A stretch of DNA of 64,000 nucleotides, taken from Neobacillus bataviensis (lineage in GTDB: Bacteria; Bacillota; Bacilli; Bacillales_B; DSM-18226). Numbering within the stretch: position 1 is the stretch's first letter; each line of letters begins with the position of its first letter. The position numbers were made by a program, and so were the translations under genes. Below are positions 49,264 through 59,264 of the stretch, in pieces. The notes beneath the pieces were generated by a model. That model made no database searches, was not told where the DNA came from, and was given only the letters and a program-made list of their open reading frames with translations. The stretch spans positions 186,001 to 250,000 of the forward strand of contig NZ_JAHXYW010000004.1 of NCBI RefSeq assembly GCF_019969725.1, given 5' to 3'.

Positions 49264-51675
49264 ATGGAAAAACAGGACTCGCTTGATTTATTTGCCGAAC
49301 AAGGGAAGTTTGTAAAGGGCAGACCAATTGTTACGATTTTTCACAATGAGCAGAACCTTTATACGGTTTTAAGGATCAGGGTTGATGAAACCAATCATCC
49401 GTATGATGACAAAGAAGCGGTTATCACCGGCTATTTTCCAAAAATCCATGAGCAGGAAACCTATATTTTCTACGGTGAGTTTAAAGATCATCCGAAGTTC
49501 GGGCTGCAATTTCAAACTAATCATTTCAGGAAGGATATGCCGCAGTCAAAACAAGGAGTGATTGCTTATTTATCTGGCGAAATGTTTAAAGGAATTGGAA
49601 AAAAGACGGCCGAAAACATTGTGGAAACACTAGGGGAAAACGCAATTTCGAAAATTCTTAATCAGCCGTCACTCCTAGATTCGGTGCCAAAGCTCCCTCC
49701 TGATAAGGCCAAGCTGCTTTACGACACTTTGATGGAGCATCAAGGGCTTGAGCAGGTTATGGTCGCCTTAAATCAATATGGCTTTGGGCCGCAGTTATCG
49801 ATGCGGATTTATCAGGTGTATAAAGAAGAAACCTTAAATACCATTCAAAAAAACCCTTATCAACTTGTCGAGGATATTGAAGGGATCGGATTTGGCCGCG
49901 CGGACGAGTTGGGCTACCAGCTTGGCATCTCCGGCAGCCATCCTGACCGAATTAAAGCAGCCTGTCTCTATATCCTAGAAAATGAAAGCATGCAAACCGG
50001 TCATGTTTTTATGCAGGCAGAGGATTTGCTTGAGCGGGTAAGAGCACTTTTAGAAGAAAATAAACGGGATCAAATCGACTACATAAATATTTCTAACGAG
50101 ATTATCAAGCTTGAAGAAGAAGGAAAAATAATTGGGGAAGAGAAACGTGTTTATTTACCTTCCTTGTTTTTTGCGGAAAAGGGACTTGTTACTAGCATCA
50201 ATCGCATTCTAAAACAAACAGAGTACAAAGAACAATTTCCTGAATCGGAGTTTTTGCTTGCATTGGGAAGCTTAGAGGAACGGATTGGGGTTCAATACGC
50301 CCCAACCCAAAAAGAAGCGATTCAAACAGCGTTAATGTCACCGATGTTGATCCTAACAGGGGGGCCCGGTACAGGAAAAACAACAGTCATCAAAGGAATT
50401 GTCGAGTTATATGCCGAGTTGCATGGCTGTTCATTGGAGCTGAAGGATTACCATAAAAAAGATGAGCCGTTTCCATTTTTGCTGGCCGCACCAACTGGTA
50501 GAGCAGCTAAAAGGATGAGCGAATCAACAGGGCTTCCGGCGGTGACGATTCACAGGCTGCTCGGATTTAACGGTTCAGAAGGATTTGACCGTGCTGAAGA
50601 CAGTCCTCTTGAAGGGAAAATCCTGATTGTCGATGAGACCTCCATGCTCGATATTTGGCTTGCCAATCAATTGTTTAAAGCACTCCCTGAGAATATTCAA
50701 GTGATTTTAGTAGGGGATGAAGACCAGCTTCCATCGGTTGGACCTGGTCAAGTATTAAAAGACCTGCTGCAATCTGAACGAATTCCAACGGTACGATTAA
50801 CCGATATATACCGCCAGGCAGAAGGCTCCTCTATTATCGAACTAGCCCATGAAATTAAAAAGGGTCACTTGCCGGCTAATGTCGCAGAACGAAAGCCAGA
50901 CCGTTCGTTTATTAGATGTTCAACAGCCCAGATTTCACAGGTAGTCGAAAAGGTCGCAATCAATGCAAAAAATAAAGGCTATACTGCCAAGGATATTCAA
51001 GTATTAGCCCCTATGTATCGGGGACCGGCAGGAATTGACCGATTAAATCTATTGCTGCAGGAAATATTTAATCCGAACCCGGAGGGCACAAGGAAGGAAA
51101 TTACCTTTGGTGAAGTGAAGTACCGAATTGGCGATAAGGTGCTTCAGCTTGTTAATCAGCCGGAAAGCAATGTATTTAATGGCGATATTGGTGAAATTAT
51201 TTCGATTATTTATGCGAAGGAAAATACCGAAAAACAAGATATGATTTACATTTCCTTTGAAGGCAATGAAGTCGAATACACAAGGCAGGATTTAAGCCAA
51301 ATTACCCATGCTTATTGCTGTTCTGTTCATAAATCACAGGGCAGCGAATTTCCTATCGTCATCCTTCCAATAACAAGAAGTTATTACCGTATGCTGCAGC
51401 GCAATTTAATCTATACGGCGATTACAAGAAGCAAGCAATCCTTGATATTATGCGGCGAAGAAGATGCACTCAGAATGGGCGTCGAACGAGCGGATGAATC
51501 GAAAAGGCAAACCACCCTATGCGAGAAGCTTCGTGAGACCATTCCGGCAAATGATTCCAGTTTAGCTTCAAAAGCAGATGGGAGCGAAATGTCGTTAGAA
51601 GAGGAACTAATGCTGGTCAGTCCCATGGTGGGTATGGAAAACGTTACCCCTTATGATTTTATGGTGAAAGACTGA
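49264..51675 (+). CDS. recD2: ATP-dependent DNA helicase RecD2
   Basis: RecD2 is a 5'-3' SF1B helicase that works in repair and replication without RecBC. The 803-residue protein has an N-terminal OB-like and helix-hairpin-helix region (GIGKKTAENIVETLG near 116; IEGIGFGRADELG), Walker A GGPGTGKTTV near 373, motif II VDETSMLD, GDEDQLPSVGPGQVL, and motif VI YTAITRSKQSLILCG. The long N-terminal region separates it from RecD of RecBCD. ATG 49264 follows GGAGGGAG. Confidence 0.95.
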   Translation: MEKQDSLDLFAEQGKFVKGRPIVTIFHNEQNLYTVLRIRVDETNHPYDDKEAVITGYFPKIHEQETYIFYGEFKDHPKFGLQFQTNHFRKDMPQSKQGVIAYLSGEMFKGIGKKTAENIVETLGENAISKILNQPSLLDSVPKLPPDKAKLLYDTLMEHQGLEQVMVALNQYGFGPQLSMRIYQVYKEETLNTIQKNPYQLVEDIEGIGFGRADELGYQLGISGSHPDRIKAACLYILENESMQTGHVFMQAEDLLERVRALLEENKRDQIDYINISNEIIKLEEEGKIIGEEKRVYLPSLFFAEKGLVTSINRILKQTEYKEQFPESEFLLALGSLEERIGVQYAPTQKEAIQTALMSPMLILTGGPGTGKTTVIKGIVELYAELHGCSLELKDYHKKDEPFPFLLAAPTGRAAKRMSESTGLPAVTIHRLLGFNGSEGFDRAEDSPLEGKILIVDETSMLDIWLANQLFKALPENIQVILVGDEDQLPSVGPGQVLKDLLQSERIPTVRLTDIYRQAEGSSIIELAHEIKKGHLPANVAERKPDRSFIRCSTAQISQVVEKVAINAKNKGYTAKDIQVLAPMYRGPAGIDRLNLLLQEIFNPNPEGTRKEITFGEVKYRIGDKVLQLVNQPESNVFNGDIGEIISIIYAKENTEKQDMIYISFEGNEVEYTRQDLSQITHAYCCSVHKSQGSEFPIVILPITRSYYRMLQRNLIYTAITRSKQSLILCGEEDALRMGVERADESKRQTTLCEKLRETIPANDSSLASKADGSEMSLEEELMLVSPMVGMENVTPYDFMVKD

Positions 51676-51709
51676 AACTATAAATGTTCGAGAGGGGGTG
51701 GGACACTCT

Positions 51710-52186
51710 TTGCGGACATTTTCATTATTAAAAGGACAGCCGGTTTTTGACACTAAAAAAGGAACAAAAATTGGCGAAATTCACGACCTTTGTATTTCCA
51801 GCAATGGAAAAGTAAATGGTCTTTTAGTAAAAAAAGGCGTTTTCTTCAAACAATCCTATTTTCTAGATATTCAAAAGGTGGCTTCCTTTGGCTGGGATGG
51901 GGTAATGATTGAGAATGCCGAGGAATTGGAAAAGTTGAAAGAGAGCCCTGAATATACCTTGACTCATCAACATTCTCTAGATGGAATGATGATGCTTACA
52001 AAGAGCGGTGAGTCGCTCGGAATGTTAAAAGATGTATATTTTCAGGAGGAAGTGGGCACAATCGTAGGGTACGAAATCACGGATGGCTTCTTTTCGGAGA
52101 TTACGGAAGGGAAACAAGTGGTTCAATCCGGGAAGCCCTTAGCGATCGGAAAGGATGCCATTATCGTTGATGTAGATCATACGTGA
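51710..52186 (+). CDS. PRC-barrel domain protein (YrrD-like)
   Basis: The 158-residue protein contains two PRC-barrel-like units (residues about 3-75: LKGQPVFDTKKGTKIGEIHD; and 83-155: MMMLTKSGESLGMLKDVYFQ). PRC barrels occur in RimM and photosystem and sporulation proteins. By position it is YrrD; function not established. A TTG start at 51710 is correctly spaced from GAGGGGG; a GTG at 51698 overlaps that site. Confidence 0.72.
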   Translation: MRTFSLLKGQPVFDTKKGTKIGEIHDLCISSNGKVNGLLVKKGVFFKQSYFLDIQKVASFGWDGVMIENAEELEKLKESPEYTLTHQHSLDGMMMLTKSGESLGMLKDVYFQEEVGTIVGYEITDGFFSEITEGKQVVQSGKPLAIGKDAIIVDVDHT

Positions 52187-52197
52187 GGTGTCTTTTC

Positions 52198-52389
52198 ATG
52201 TTTAAGTGTCCTAATTGTCAAAGCAAGGATATCGGCAAAATTGGTATCAACCAATATTATTGCTGGAATTGTTTTATTGAACTTTCCCTTAACAAAGGTA
52301 TAATCAACACCCATCAAGTCGAAGAAGACGGATCCCTAAGTTCGCTGGATGATTTGTTTGAAGAAGAAGAACGTCGTTACACCCTTTAA
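52198..52389 (+). CDS. Small zinc-ribbon protein
   Basis: The 63-residue protein has a CPNC/CWNC zinc-ribbon pattern (cysteines near residues 4, 7, 23 and 26) and an acidic tail (LDDLFEEEERR). Position after the PRC-barrel gene recalls B. subtilis YrzR-like small proteins; I do not assign a function. ATG 52198 follows GAGGTG. It is followed by another small gene. Confidence 0.65.
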   Translation: MFKCPNCQSKDIGKIGINQYYCWNCFIELSLNKGIINTHQVEEDGSLSSLDDLFEEEERRYTL

Positions 52390-52411
52390 ATATTGCAAAG
52401 AGGTGAGGCGT

Positions 52412-52546
52412 ATGAATAAAATGATGAAGACGATGGTTACCTTTGGTGCTGGAATGGCGGCATATAATATCGCCCAAAGAAATAATATGCTGTCAGCCCG
52501 CAATATGAAAAGAATGCAAAAGATAGTAAAACGAGCGATGTTTTAA
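52412..52546 (+). CDS. YrzQ-like microprotein (DUF3918 type)
   Basis: The 44-residue product MNKMMKTMVTFGAGMAAYNI... has a short hydrophobic segment followed by a strongly basic helix ending KRMQKIVKRAMF. It resembles the DUF3918 family found here in Bacillus. AAGAGGTGAGG precedes the ATG, and a terminator follows directly, supporting a real gene. Function unknown. Confidence 0.65.
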   Translation: MNKMMKTMVTFGAGMAAYNIAQRNNMLSARNMKRMQKIVKRAMF

Positions 52547-52550
52547 AATT

Positions 52551-52578
52551 AATCCCCCTCAAATTTGAGGGGGATTTT
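52551..52578 (+). terminator. Intrinsic terminator after the YrzQ-like gene
   Basis: AATCCCCCTCAAA followed directly by TTTGAGGGGGATT is a perfect palindrome with a short T tail. Confidence 0.85.
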
Positions 52579-52627
52579 GAATATTCCATTGAAATGTCTC
52601 CAAAACTAAAAGAAAGGAGGCGCGGAC

Positions 52628-53707
52628 GTGGACATTCGAATGAAATGGTATTACAGAATCGGATTTTTGCTCCTTTTATTAATTGCCATTTTTGTTTTTC
52701 TAAAAATTAGCTTTGTCTGGATGCCGATTGTAAGAATGGCTGCAATCATTGTTCTCCCCTTTGTAATAGCGGGATTCATTACATATTTACTTCATCCCAT
52801 TGTAGAAAAATTGCATGAAAAAGGGCTGCACCGTGGTCTTGCTATTATTTTAATATATGTGCTATTTTTTGGCGGAATCGGTTTTGCCCTCTATAAAGGA
52901 ATTCCAGTCATCATCGACCAATTAAAGGACCTGTCAGAAAGTGCTCCGGTATTTGCGGAGCAATACCGAGGCTGGATCAATCATTTACAATCCCACACGA
53001 GAGCATGGCCGGATGGTCTGCAAACTAAATTAAATGATGGTATTGACGCATTTGAAAAAAAGATGGATTCGCTTTTGACGGTGATTGTGAATATTTTAAT
53101 GAACTTTTTGAATTCGGCATTAATCTTTATGATTATTCCGTTCATAGCTTTTTATATGTTAAAGGATTTTCCGTTGATAAAACGAGCAGTTTGGTATTTG
53201 ACTCCGAAAAAATGGCGGAAAAAAGGAACGGCTTTCCTTAAGGATGTCGATGATTCCCTTGGCAGCTATATTAGGGGGCAGTTGTTGGTTTGCATTATTA
53301 TCGGGAGCATTTCGGCCTTGTTATTTTGGATTTTTCATTTAAGATATCCATTGCTATTAGGGTTAATAGTTGGTGCTACAAATGTGATCCCTTACTTTGG
53401 ACCGATAATCGGCGCGGTGCCTGCTGTCATTATTGCAGCCACTACATCAGTTAAGCTAGTCATTATCACATTAGTCATTGTGTTTGGATTGCAATTTCTT
53501 GAGGGAAATATTTTATCCCCGTATATCGTTGGGAAAAGTCTGCATATGCATCCCTTATTAATCATGGTGGCGTTAACGGCAGGAGGAGAAATTGGCGGGA
53601 TACTAGGATTGATATTAGCAGTCCCAATCCTAGTTGTTCTAAAAGTAGCGATCCTTCATGCTAAAAATCATTTTATGCAGCGGGAAACGCCTGATTCACC
53701 AACATAA
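52628..53707 (+). CDS. AI-2E family transporter (YrrI-like)
   Basis: The 359-residue protein has about eight hydrophobic segments and the family signature region IVGATNVIPYFGPIIGAVPA, ending in the EGNILSPYIVGKSLHMHPL motif common to AI-2E/UPF0118 members. The name reflects TqsA and is not proof of autoinducer export; other members move ions. It corresponds to YrrI, which precedes alaS in B. subtilis. The start is GTG 52628 after AAGGAGG. Confidence 0.85.
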   Translation: MDIRMKWYYRIGFLLLLLIAIFVFLKISFVWMPIVRMAAIIVLPFVIAGFITYLLHPIVEKLHEKGLHRGLAIILIYVLFFGGIGFALYKGIPVIIDQLKDLSESAPVFAEQYRGWINHLQSHTRAWPDGLQTKLNDGIDAFEKKMDSLLTVIVNILMNFLNSALIFMIIPFIAFYMLKDFPLIKRAVWYLTPKKWRKKGTAFLKDVDDSLGSYIRGQLLVCIIIGSISALLFWIFHLRYPLLLGLIVGATNVIPYFGPIIGAVPAVIIAATTSVKLVIITLVIVFGLQFLEGNILSPYIVGKSLHMHPLLIMVALTAGGEIGGILGLILAVPILVVLKVAILHAKNHFMQRETPDSPT

Positions 53708-53711
53708 GAAA

Positions 53712-53740
53712 TTGACAAACGTTTTCTAGGTGGATATAAT
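53712..53740 (+). promoter_or_regulatory. Consensus sigma-A promoter of the alaS T-box unit
   Basis: TTGACA at 53712-53717 and TATAAT at 53735-53740 with a 17-base spacer, a perfect match. Confidence 0.9.
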
Positions 53741-53774
53741 TCGATATAGAATAATTGGATGAACATGTTGAAGG

Positions 53775-54011
53775 ACCTTAGTATGTTGTAGACCATCTGT
53801 AGCGCAAATTGCGTTGAAGAGAGGAGCTTCCCCGGCTGAAAGAAGCTCTAGATGAAGGATGACAGAACGCTAGTCCAGAGTGCAGCTAACCACTGCCGTT
53901 TTAGCCGCGTTAAGGCTTTATTGAGAGATGGATACGTGCTTTTGTATTCATAATCAGGGTGGTACCGCGAGACATAGCTCTCGTCCCTGCTATAGGGATG
54001 AGGGCTTTTTT
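53775..54011 (+). promoter_or_regulatory. T-box riboswitch leader of alaS (Ala specifier)
   Basis: The 339-base region before alaS is a T-box leader. The T-box AGGGTGGTACCGCG is at 53956-53969, and the terminator GCTCTCGTCCCT/AGGGATGAGGGC at 53977-54005 is followed by a T run. In Stem I, GGAC and GTCC close the specifier loop, AGTA is on the 5' side, and GAAC-GCT-A on the 3' side gives the alanine codon GCT at 53869-53871. Uncharged tRNA-Ala is expected to favour the antiterminator. Confidence 0.92.
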
Positions 54012-54046
54012 GTATTCTTTTTTACATATATAAGGAGGTCTATATT

Positions 54047-56683
54047 ATGAAAAACTTAACAGGATCACAGATCCGCCAAATGTTTCTTGATTTTTTTAGC
54101 AAAGAAAAAGGACACCATGTTGAACCAAGTGCTTCACTTGTCCCGCATGATGATCCATCACTATTGTGGATTAACAGCGGTGTGGCAACGTTAAAGAAAT
54201 ATTTCGACGGCCGTGTCGTGCCGGAAAATCCAAGAATTACAAATGCGCAAAAATCAATTCGTACAAACGACATTGAGAATGTCGGGAAAACAGCCCGCCA
54301 CCATACTTTCTTTGAAATGCTCGGCAATTTTTCTATCGGCGAGTATTTTAAAAAGGAAGCCATAGAATGGGCATGGGAGTTTTTAACCTCTGAAAAATGG
54401 ATTGGCTTTGACCCAGAGCTATTATCAGTAACCATCCATCCAGAAGACAATGAAGCCTATGAAATTTGGAATAAAACGATCGGAATACCGGAAGAGCGCA
54501 TTATTCGACTTGAAGGAAACTTCTGGGATATTGGGGAGGGCCCAAGCGGTCCGAACACGGAAATTTTCTATGATCGCGGTCCTGAGTATGGAAATGATCC
54601 TAGCGACCCTGAGTTATATCCAGGCGGGGAAAATGAACGCTACCTTGAGGTTTGGAATCTGGTATTTTCGCAATTTAACCATAATCCTGATGGCAGTTAT
54701 ACTCCGCTTCCAAAGAAAAACATTGATACTGGAATGGGATTAGAGCGGATGGCATCCGTTGTTCAAAATGTTCCAACCAATTTTGATACTGATTTATTTA
54801 TCCCGATTATCCGTGCTACAGAAGGAATTTCTGGTGATAAATACGGTGTAGAGAAAGAGCGTGACGTCGCTTTCAAAGTTATTGCAGACCATATTCGTAC
54901 CGTTGCTTTTGCAATTGGAGACGGGGCATTGCCATCAAATGAAGGCCGCGGCTATGTATTAAGACGCTTGCTCCGCCGAGCTGTCCGTTACGCGAAGCAA
55001 ATTAATATTAATCGTCCCTTTATGTTTGAACTGGTTCCAGTCGTCGGGGAAATCATGCAGGATTTTTACCCTGAAGTAAAAGACAAGGAAGAATTTATCC
55101 AAAAAGTCATCAAGAACGAGGAAGAGCGTTTCCATGAAACCCTTCATGAAGGCTTAGCTATTTTAGCAAGTGTTATTAAAAAGGAAAAAGCTAAAGGAAG
55201 CAATACTATTTCGGGTGAAGACATTTTCCGTCTTTATGATACTTACGGCTTCCCAGTTGAATTAACGGAAGAATATGCAGAAGAAGAAGGTATGAAGGTT
55301 GATCATGCAGGCTTCGAGGTAGAAATGGAGCAGCAGCGGGAACGTGCCCGAAAAGCACGTGCGGATGTTGATTCGATGCAGGTTCAAGGCGGAGTACTGC
55401 GCGATGTGACGGTAGAAAGCAAGTTTGTTGGTTATGACCAGCTTCAAACAACTTCTTCTGTATTAGCCATTATAAAAAATGGTGAACTTGCAAATGAGGC
55501 TGCAACCGGTGAGGAAGTACAGCTTATTTTAGACGTAACACCTTTCTATGCTGAAAGCGGCGGACAAATCGCTGACCGCGGCCTGATTGAGGGCGAGGGC
55601 GTAAGTGTTTTTGTAAAAGATGTTCAAAAAGCACCAAACGGTCAAAACCTGCATCAAGTTGTCGTTAAATCAGGTACATTAAAAACAAATCATCAAGTTA
55701 CGGCTGCTGTCGATGCGGATAACCGCGTAAAAATTATTAAAAACCATACAGCTACTCACTTGCTGCATCAAGCATTAAAGGATGTCCTTGGCGAGCATGT
55801 GAACCAAGCAGGTTCCCTTGTTGAACCAGACCGCCTTCGTTTTGACTTTTCGCATTTTGGTCAAATTAAACCGGAGGAACTGGAGCAAATTGAAAAAATC
55901 GTTAATGAAAAAGTCTGGAGTAATATAGAAGTCAATATTAGCCTAAAGCCAATTGCTGAAGCAAAAGCAATGGGGGCAATGGCTCTTTTCGGTGAAAAAT
56001 ATGGCGATATTGTCCGAGTTGTAAAAGTTGGCGATTACAGCCTTGAGCTTTGCGGCGGCTGTCATGTTCCTAACACTTCTGTGATTGGCTTATTTAAAAT
56101 TGTTTCAGAAGGCGGAATCGGGGCTGGAACTAGACGGATTGAAGCAGTTACAGGCGAATCCGCTTATAAAGCCTTAAATGAACAAGTTGGCTTATTAAAG
56201 GAAGCAGCTGAAAAGCTCAAAACTAATCCAAAAGATATCGCTGTGAGAATTGAAGGTTTATTGACTGAAATCAAACAGCTTCAACGTGAAAACGAATCAC
56301 TTGCTGCAAAGCTTGGGAATATTGAAGCTGGTAACCTCGTGTCTAATGTTAAAGAAATAGATGGAGTTAAAGTGTTAGCTGCTAAAGTTCAGGCTGCTGA
56401 TATGAACAACTTAAGAAATATGGCAGATGATTTAAAGCAAAAATTAGGCTCTGCAGTTATCGTATTAGGAAGTGCTCATGAAGAAAAAGTTAATTTAATT
56501 GCTGCAGTTACAAAGGATTTGATTGAAAAAGGTTACCATGCCGGGAAGCTGATCAAAGAAGTAGCAACGAGATGCGGCGGCGGCGGCGGCGGTCGTCCTG
56601 ACATGGCCCAAGCAGGCGGGAAAGATCCTGAAAAACTTGAATCCGCTTTACAATTCGTGGACGAATGGGTAAAATCCATTTGA
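54047..56683 (+). CDS. alaS: Alanyl-tRNA synthetase
   Basis: AlaS charges tRNA-Ala and edits mischarged Ser or Gly. The 878-residue protein has the catalytic domain ([38 protein letters not shown]), the editing-domain zinc-binding [11 protein letters not shown] and [10 protein letters not shown], and a C-terminal domain ending [16 protein letters not shown]. It is controlled by the T-box leader just upstream. Start ATG 54047 follows AAGGAGG. Confidence 0.98.
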   Translation: MKNLTGSQIRQMFLDFFSKEKGHHVEPSASLVPHDDPSLLWINSGVATLKKYFDGRVVPENPRITNAQKSIRTNDIENVGKTARHHTFFEMLGNFSIGEYFKKEAIEWAWEFLTSEKWIGFDPELLSVTIHPEDNEAYEIWNKTIGIPEERIIRLEGNFWDIGEGPSGPNTEIFYDRGPEYGNDPSDPELYPGGENERYLEVWNLVFSQFNHNPDGSYTPLPKKNIDTGMGLERMASVVQNVPTNFDTDLFIPIIRATEGISGDKYGVEKERDVAFKVIADHIRTVAFAIGDGALPSNEGRGYVLRRLLRRAVRYAKQININRPFMFELVPVVGEIMQDFYPEVKDKEEFIQKVIKNEEERFHETLHEGLAILASVIKKEKAKGSNTISGEDIFRLYDTYGFPVELTEEYAEEEGMKVDHAGFEVEMEQQRERARKARADVDSMQVQGGVLRDVTVESKFVGYDQLQTTSSVLAIIKNGELANEAATGEEVQLILDVTPFYAESGGQIADRGLIEGEGVSVFVKDVQKAPNGQNLHQVVVKSGTLKTNHQVTAAVDADNRVKIIKNHTATHLLHQALKDVLGEHVNQAGSLVEPDRLRFDFSHFGQIKPEELEQIEKIVNEKVWSNIEVNISLKPIAEAKAMGAMALFGEKYGDIVRVVKVGDYSLELCGGCHVPNTSVIGLFKIVSEGGIGAGTRRIEAVTGESAYKALNEQVGLLKEAAEKLKTNPKDIAVRIEGLLTEIKQLQRENESLAAKLGNIEAGNLVSNVKEIDGVKVLAAKVQAADMNNLRNMADDLKQKLGSAVIVLGSAHEEKVNLIAAVTKDLIEKGYHAGKLIKEVATRCGGGGGGRPDMAQAGGKDPEKLESALQFVDEWVKSI

Positions 56684-56716
56684 TAAAAGGACAAACTAGT
56701 GTAAAATGTAGGTAAT

Positions 56717-56840
56717 TAGAAAAGCGGAAGCGCCTTGTCCAGGGGCGACAGGCATAATACAAGCTGGCGAGAAGGTTGTTCTTTAACCTTATTGACGGAT
56801 TGGCTTATGACCCCGAGCCCCTAGGCGCTGGAGCTAGACA
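56717..56840 (+). repeat. Dispersed palindromic repeat, copy 2
   Basis: It starts TAGAAAAGCGGAAGCGCC and ends GGCGCTGGAGCTAGACA. The interior shares AGGGGCGACAGGCATAA and GGCTTATGACCCCGAGCCCC with copy 3 but has an extra hairpin (AAGGTTGTTCTTTAACCTT). It occupies the alaS-yrzL interval and the terminal blocks pair with each other. Confidence 0.9.
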
Positions 56841-56876
56841 GATACAATTCTCTCCTTAAAGAACGAGGTGCATGAT

Positions 56877-57143
56877 ATGAGCTCATTTGACAAAACGATG
56901 AGATTTAATTTTCCAGAAGAGCCTTTTGAACATGATGTAAACGATGTACTTTTTCAAGTCTATGAGGCTCTAAAGGAAAAAGGGTATAACCCCATCAATC
57001 AAATAGTCGGTTACCTTTTATCAGGAGACCCTGCCTACATTCCACGTCATCGTGATGCCCGTAATATCATTCGCAAGCTTGAACGGGACGAAATTATTGA
57101 GGAATTAGTTAAATCCTATCTAAAACAGCAACGAGAGGGTTAA
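56877..57143 (+). CDS. IreB family regulatory protein YrzL
   Basis: The 88-residue protein ([36 protein letters not shown]) is the conserved UPF0297/IreB family. In Enterococcus IreB is phosphorylated by the PASTA kinase IreK and affects cephalosporin resistance. The threonine region DKTMRFNF resembles the site there. It is followed at once by ruvX and yrzB, a conserved triplet. ATG 56877 follows GAGGTG. Confidence 0.93.
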   Translation: MSSFDKTMRFNFPEEPFEHDVNDVLFQVYEALKEKGYNPINQIVGYLLSGDPAYIPRHRDARNIIRKLERDEIIEELVKSYLKQQREG

Positions 57144-57146
57144 TGA

Positions 57147-57563
57147 ATGCGCGTATTGGGTTTAGATGTTGGCTCGAAAACTGTTGGAATTGCTCTTAGT
57201 GATGAACTAGGGTGGACGGCACAGGGCCTCAAAACCCTCAAAATCAATGAAGAAAGACAAGCGTTTGGTTTTGAGGAAATTGGTCAATTAATAAAAGAGT
57301 ATCAAGTAGATAAAGTGGTCATTGGTTTGCCAAAAAATATGAACGGTACAATTGGACCGCGCGGTGAGGCAAGCAAGCAATATGCTGAGGAAATAGAAAA
57401 ACAATTTTCTGTGCCGACTATTTTATGGGACGAGCGCCTGACAACAATGGCTGCTGAACGTGTATTGCTTGAAGCGGATGTCAGCCGAAAAAAGCGTAAA
57501 AAAGTCATCGATAAAATGGCAGCCGTAATGATTCTGCAAGGCTATCTTGATAGCAAAAATTAA
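57147..57563 (+). CDS. ruvX: Putative Holliday junction resolvase/pre-16S rRNA nuclease RuvX
   Basis: The 138-residue YqgF-family RNase H-fold protein has [16 protein letters not shown] at the start, [11 protein letters not shown], and WDERLTT with a catalytic acid. Members have been linked to 16S rRNA 5' maturation and Holliday resolution; the precise activity here is open. It corresponds to YrrK and follows yrzL by 3 bases. Confidence 0.92.
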   Translation: MRVLGLDVGSKTVGIALSDELGWTAQGLKTLKINEERQAFGFEEIGQLIKEYQVDKVVIGLPKNMNGTIGPRGEASKQYAEEIEKQFSVPTILWDERLTTMAAERVLLEADVSRKKRKKVIDKMAAVMILQGYLDSKN

Positions 57564-57575
57564 TGAGGTGATAAA

Positions 57576-57869
57576 ATGGAACACGGAGAAAACCAAATTA
57601 CAATCGTTGATGAAGAAGGAAATGAGCAATTATTTGAAGTGCTCTTTACCTTTGAATCAGAAGAATTCAAAAAGTCTTATGTCTTATTTACTCCAGTTGG
57701 TGCAATGGACGAAGAGGATGAAGAAGGTCCAGAAATTCATGCCTACGCCTTTAATCCTACTGACGAGGGCGGCGACGGTGAATTAATCCCGATTGAAACC
57801 GACGAGGAATGGGATATGGTTGAAGAAATGCTAAATACCTTCTATGAAGAGCAAGAAGACGAAGAATAA
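57576..57869 (+). CDS. DUF1292 acidic protein YrzB
   Basis: The 97-residue protein is strongly acidic ([36 protein letters not shown]) and belongs to the DUF1292/UPF0473 family. It is the third gene of the conserved yrzL-ruvX-yrzB triplet. No function is established. A terminator follows the stop. Confidence 0.9.
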   Translation: MEHGENQITIVDEEGNEQLFEVLFTFESEEFKKSYVLFTPVGAMDEEDEEGPEIHAYAFNPTDEGGDGELIPIETDEEWDMVEEMLNTFYEEQEDEE

Positions 57870-57877
57870 GATTGAGG

Positions 57878-57910
57878 GAACCAGCTATTTTATTGCTGGT
57901 TCTTTTTTTT
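57878..57910 (+). terminator. Intrinsic terminator after yrzB
   Basis: GAACCAGC pairs with GCTGGTTC around an AT loop and is followed by a long T run. Confidence 0.92.
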
Positions 57911-57948
57911 GATAATTTTACTTCCTATACGACAAATTAATTGTTAAA

Positions 57949-57977
57949 TTGACATTTTTCTTGCTATATGCTGAAAT
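57949..57977 (+). promoter_or_regulatory. Promoter of mltG
   Basis: TTGACA at 57949-57954, 17 bases, then TGAAAT at 57972-57977 preceded by an extended TGC. The -35 is perfect; the -10 is weak. Confidence 0.45.
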
Positions 57978-58056
57978 AAAATAGGAGTTTTATTTGCAAA
58001 AATTCATTACCTATCGTTATTTTACAAAAGTAAGTCAAGTGGAAAGGGGGAAGAAA

Positions 58057-59190
58057 ATGACGACTGACAATAAAGACACAAAAAAAGATGTTATTCGTCA
58101 AAAAATGCTCGAGCACCAAAGCGAAGCAAAGGTTGTTCGAAAGATTGTTTTGATTATTTCAATTTTAATTATATTATTAATTTTGTTAGTAGGCGGCGGA
58201 GGCTATCTCTACATAAAATCAGCCATGAAACCGGTTGATTCAAAAAGTAAGGTTCAGAAAAAAGTTGAAATCCCAATCGGCTCTTCTGTGACAGGGATTG
58301 CTGAAACACTAGAATCAAACGGAATTATTAAAGACGCTAAGGTATTTAAGTATTATGTAAAACTTAAAAATGAAGGCGGCTTTATGGCTGGCGAATATCA
58401 ATTAAGTCCTTCGATGGATGTGCAAGAAATCGTAGGGCGCTTAAAAACAGGGAAAGTACTTGCGAAAGCAAGCTTTAAAATCGCCATTCCAGAAGGAAAA
58501 CAACTGAAGGAAATTGCGGGAATAATGGCTGCTGCTACAAAGCAAAATGAAGCAGATGTTTTTAATAAATTAAATGATAAAGAGTTTATTAAAGCACTTA
58601 TGGCTAAATATCCTGATATTTTAACAGATGAAATCATGAATGCTTCCATAAAATATCCACTTGAGGGTTATTTATATCCGGCAACCTATCCATTTTATAA
58701 GCCTAACCCTACCGTTGAGGAAATGGTCACAGCTATGCTTGATAAAACGCGTACCGTATTATCCGATTATACGGGGGAAAGCAAGGAGAAAAAGCTATCC
58801 GTTCATCAGCTGCTAACGATGGCTTCTTTAGTAGAAGAGGAAGCAACTGAAAAAGCGGATCGAAAAACGATTGCAAGTGTTTTCTACAATCGGATTAAAA
58901 AGGGGATGCCGCTGCAAACGGACCCAACTGTTCTATATGCCCAAGGGAAACACAAAGAAAAGGTTTTTTATAAGGATTTAGAAGTGAGTTCACCATACAA
59001 TACCTATCAAAATAAAGGATTGCCACCGGGTCCGATTGCCAATGCAGGAAGAGTTTCCATCGAAGCTGCCTTAAATCCAGAGAAAACCGATTATTATTAT
59101 TTCCTTGCAGCCAATGATGAAATCTATTTTAGCAAAACGCTTGAAGAACATAATAATTTAAAAGCAAAGTATATTTCCAGTAAAAAATAA
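58057..59190 (+). CDS. mltG: Endolytic murein transglycosylase MltG
   Basis: MltG cuts nascent glycan strands and is thought to set their length. The 377-residue protein has a cytoplasmic N-terminus, one membrane segment (IVLIISILIILLILLVGGGG, about residues 29-48), a LysM-like subdomain, and the YceG domain with catalytic glutamate in SLVEEEATEKADRKTIA and QTDPTVLYAQG. ATG 58057 follows AAGGGGG; the frame is open upstream to 57994 but lacks a ribosome binding site. Confidence 0.93.
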   Translation: MTTDNKDTKKDVIRQKMLEHQSEAKVVRKIVLIISILIILLILLVGGGGYLYIKSAMKPVDSKSKVQKKVEIPIGSSVTGIAETLESNGIIKDAKVFKYYVKLKNEGGFMAGEYQLSPSMDVQEIVGRLKTGKVLAKASFKIAIPEGKQLKEIAGIMAAATKQNEADVFNKLNDKEFIKALMAKYPDILTDEIMNASIKYPLEGYLYPATYPFYKPNPTVEEMVTAMLDKTRTVLSDYTGESKEKKLSVHQLLTMASLVEEEATEKADRKTIASVFYNRIKKGMPLQTDPTVLYAQGKHKEKVFYKDLEVSSPYNTYQNKGLPPGPIANAGRVSIEAALNPEKTDYYYFLAANDEIYFSKTLEEHNNLKAKYISSKK

Positions 59191-59200
59191 TGAACACATT

Positions 59201-59230
59201 GGGGGAAATGTTCGCATTCCCCTTTTTTTT
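59201..59230 (+). terminator. Intrinsic terminator after mltG
   Basis: GGGGGAAATG, tetraloop TTCG, CATTCCCC, then eight T. A UUCG-loop stem of classic form (one bulged A). Confidence 0.92.
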
Positions 59231-59231
59231 A

Positions 59232-59240
59232 TGGTAGAAT
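59232..59240 (+). promoter_or_regulatory. Extended -10 promoter before the trmR leader
   Basis: TGGTAGAAT is an extended -10 box (TG, one base, TAGAAT); TTCGCA at 59211-59216 is a weak -35 with an 18-base spacer inside the mltG terminator. A transcript would start near 59247. Confidence 0.45.
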
Positions 59241-59264
59241 AATTCAGTGTTGAATAAGTAATTC

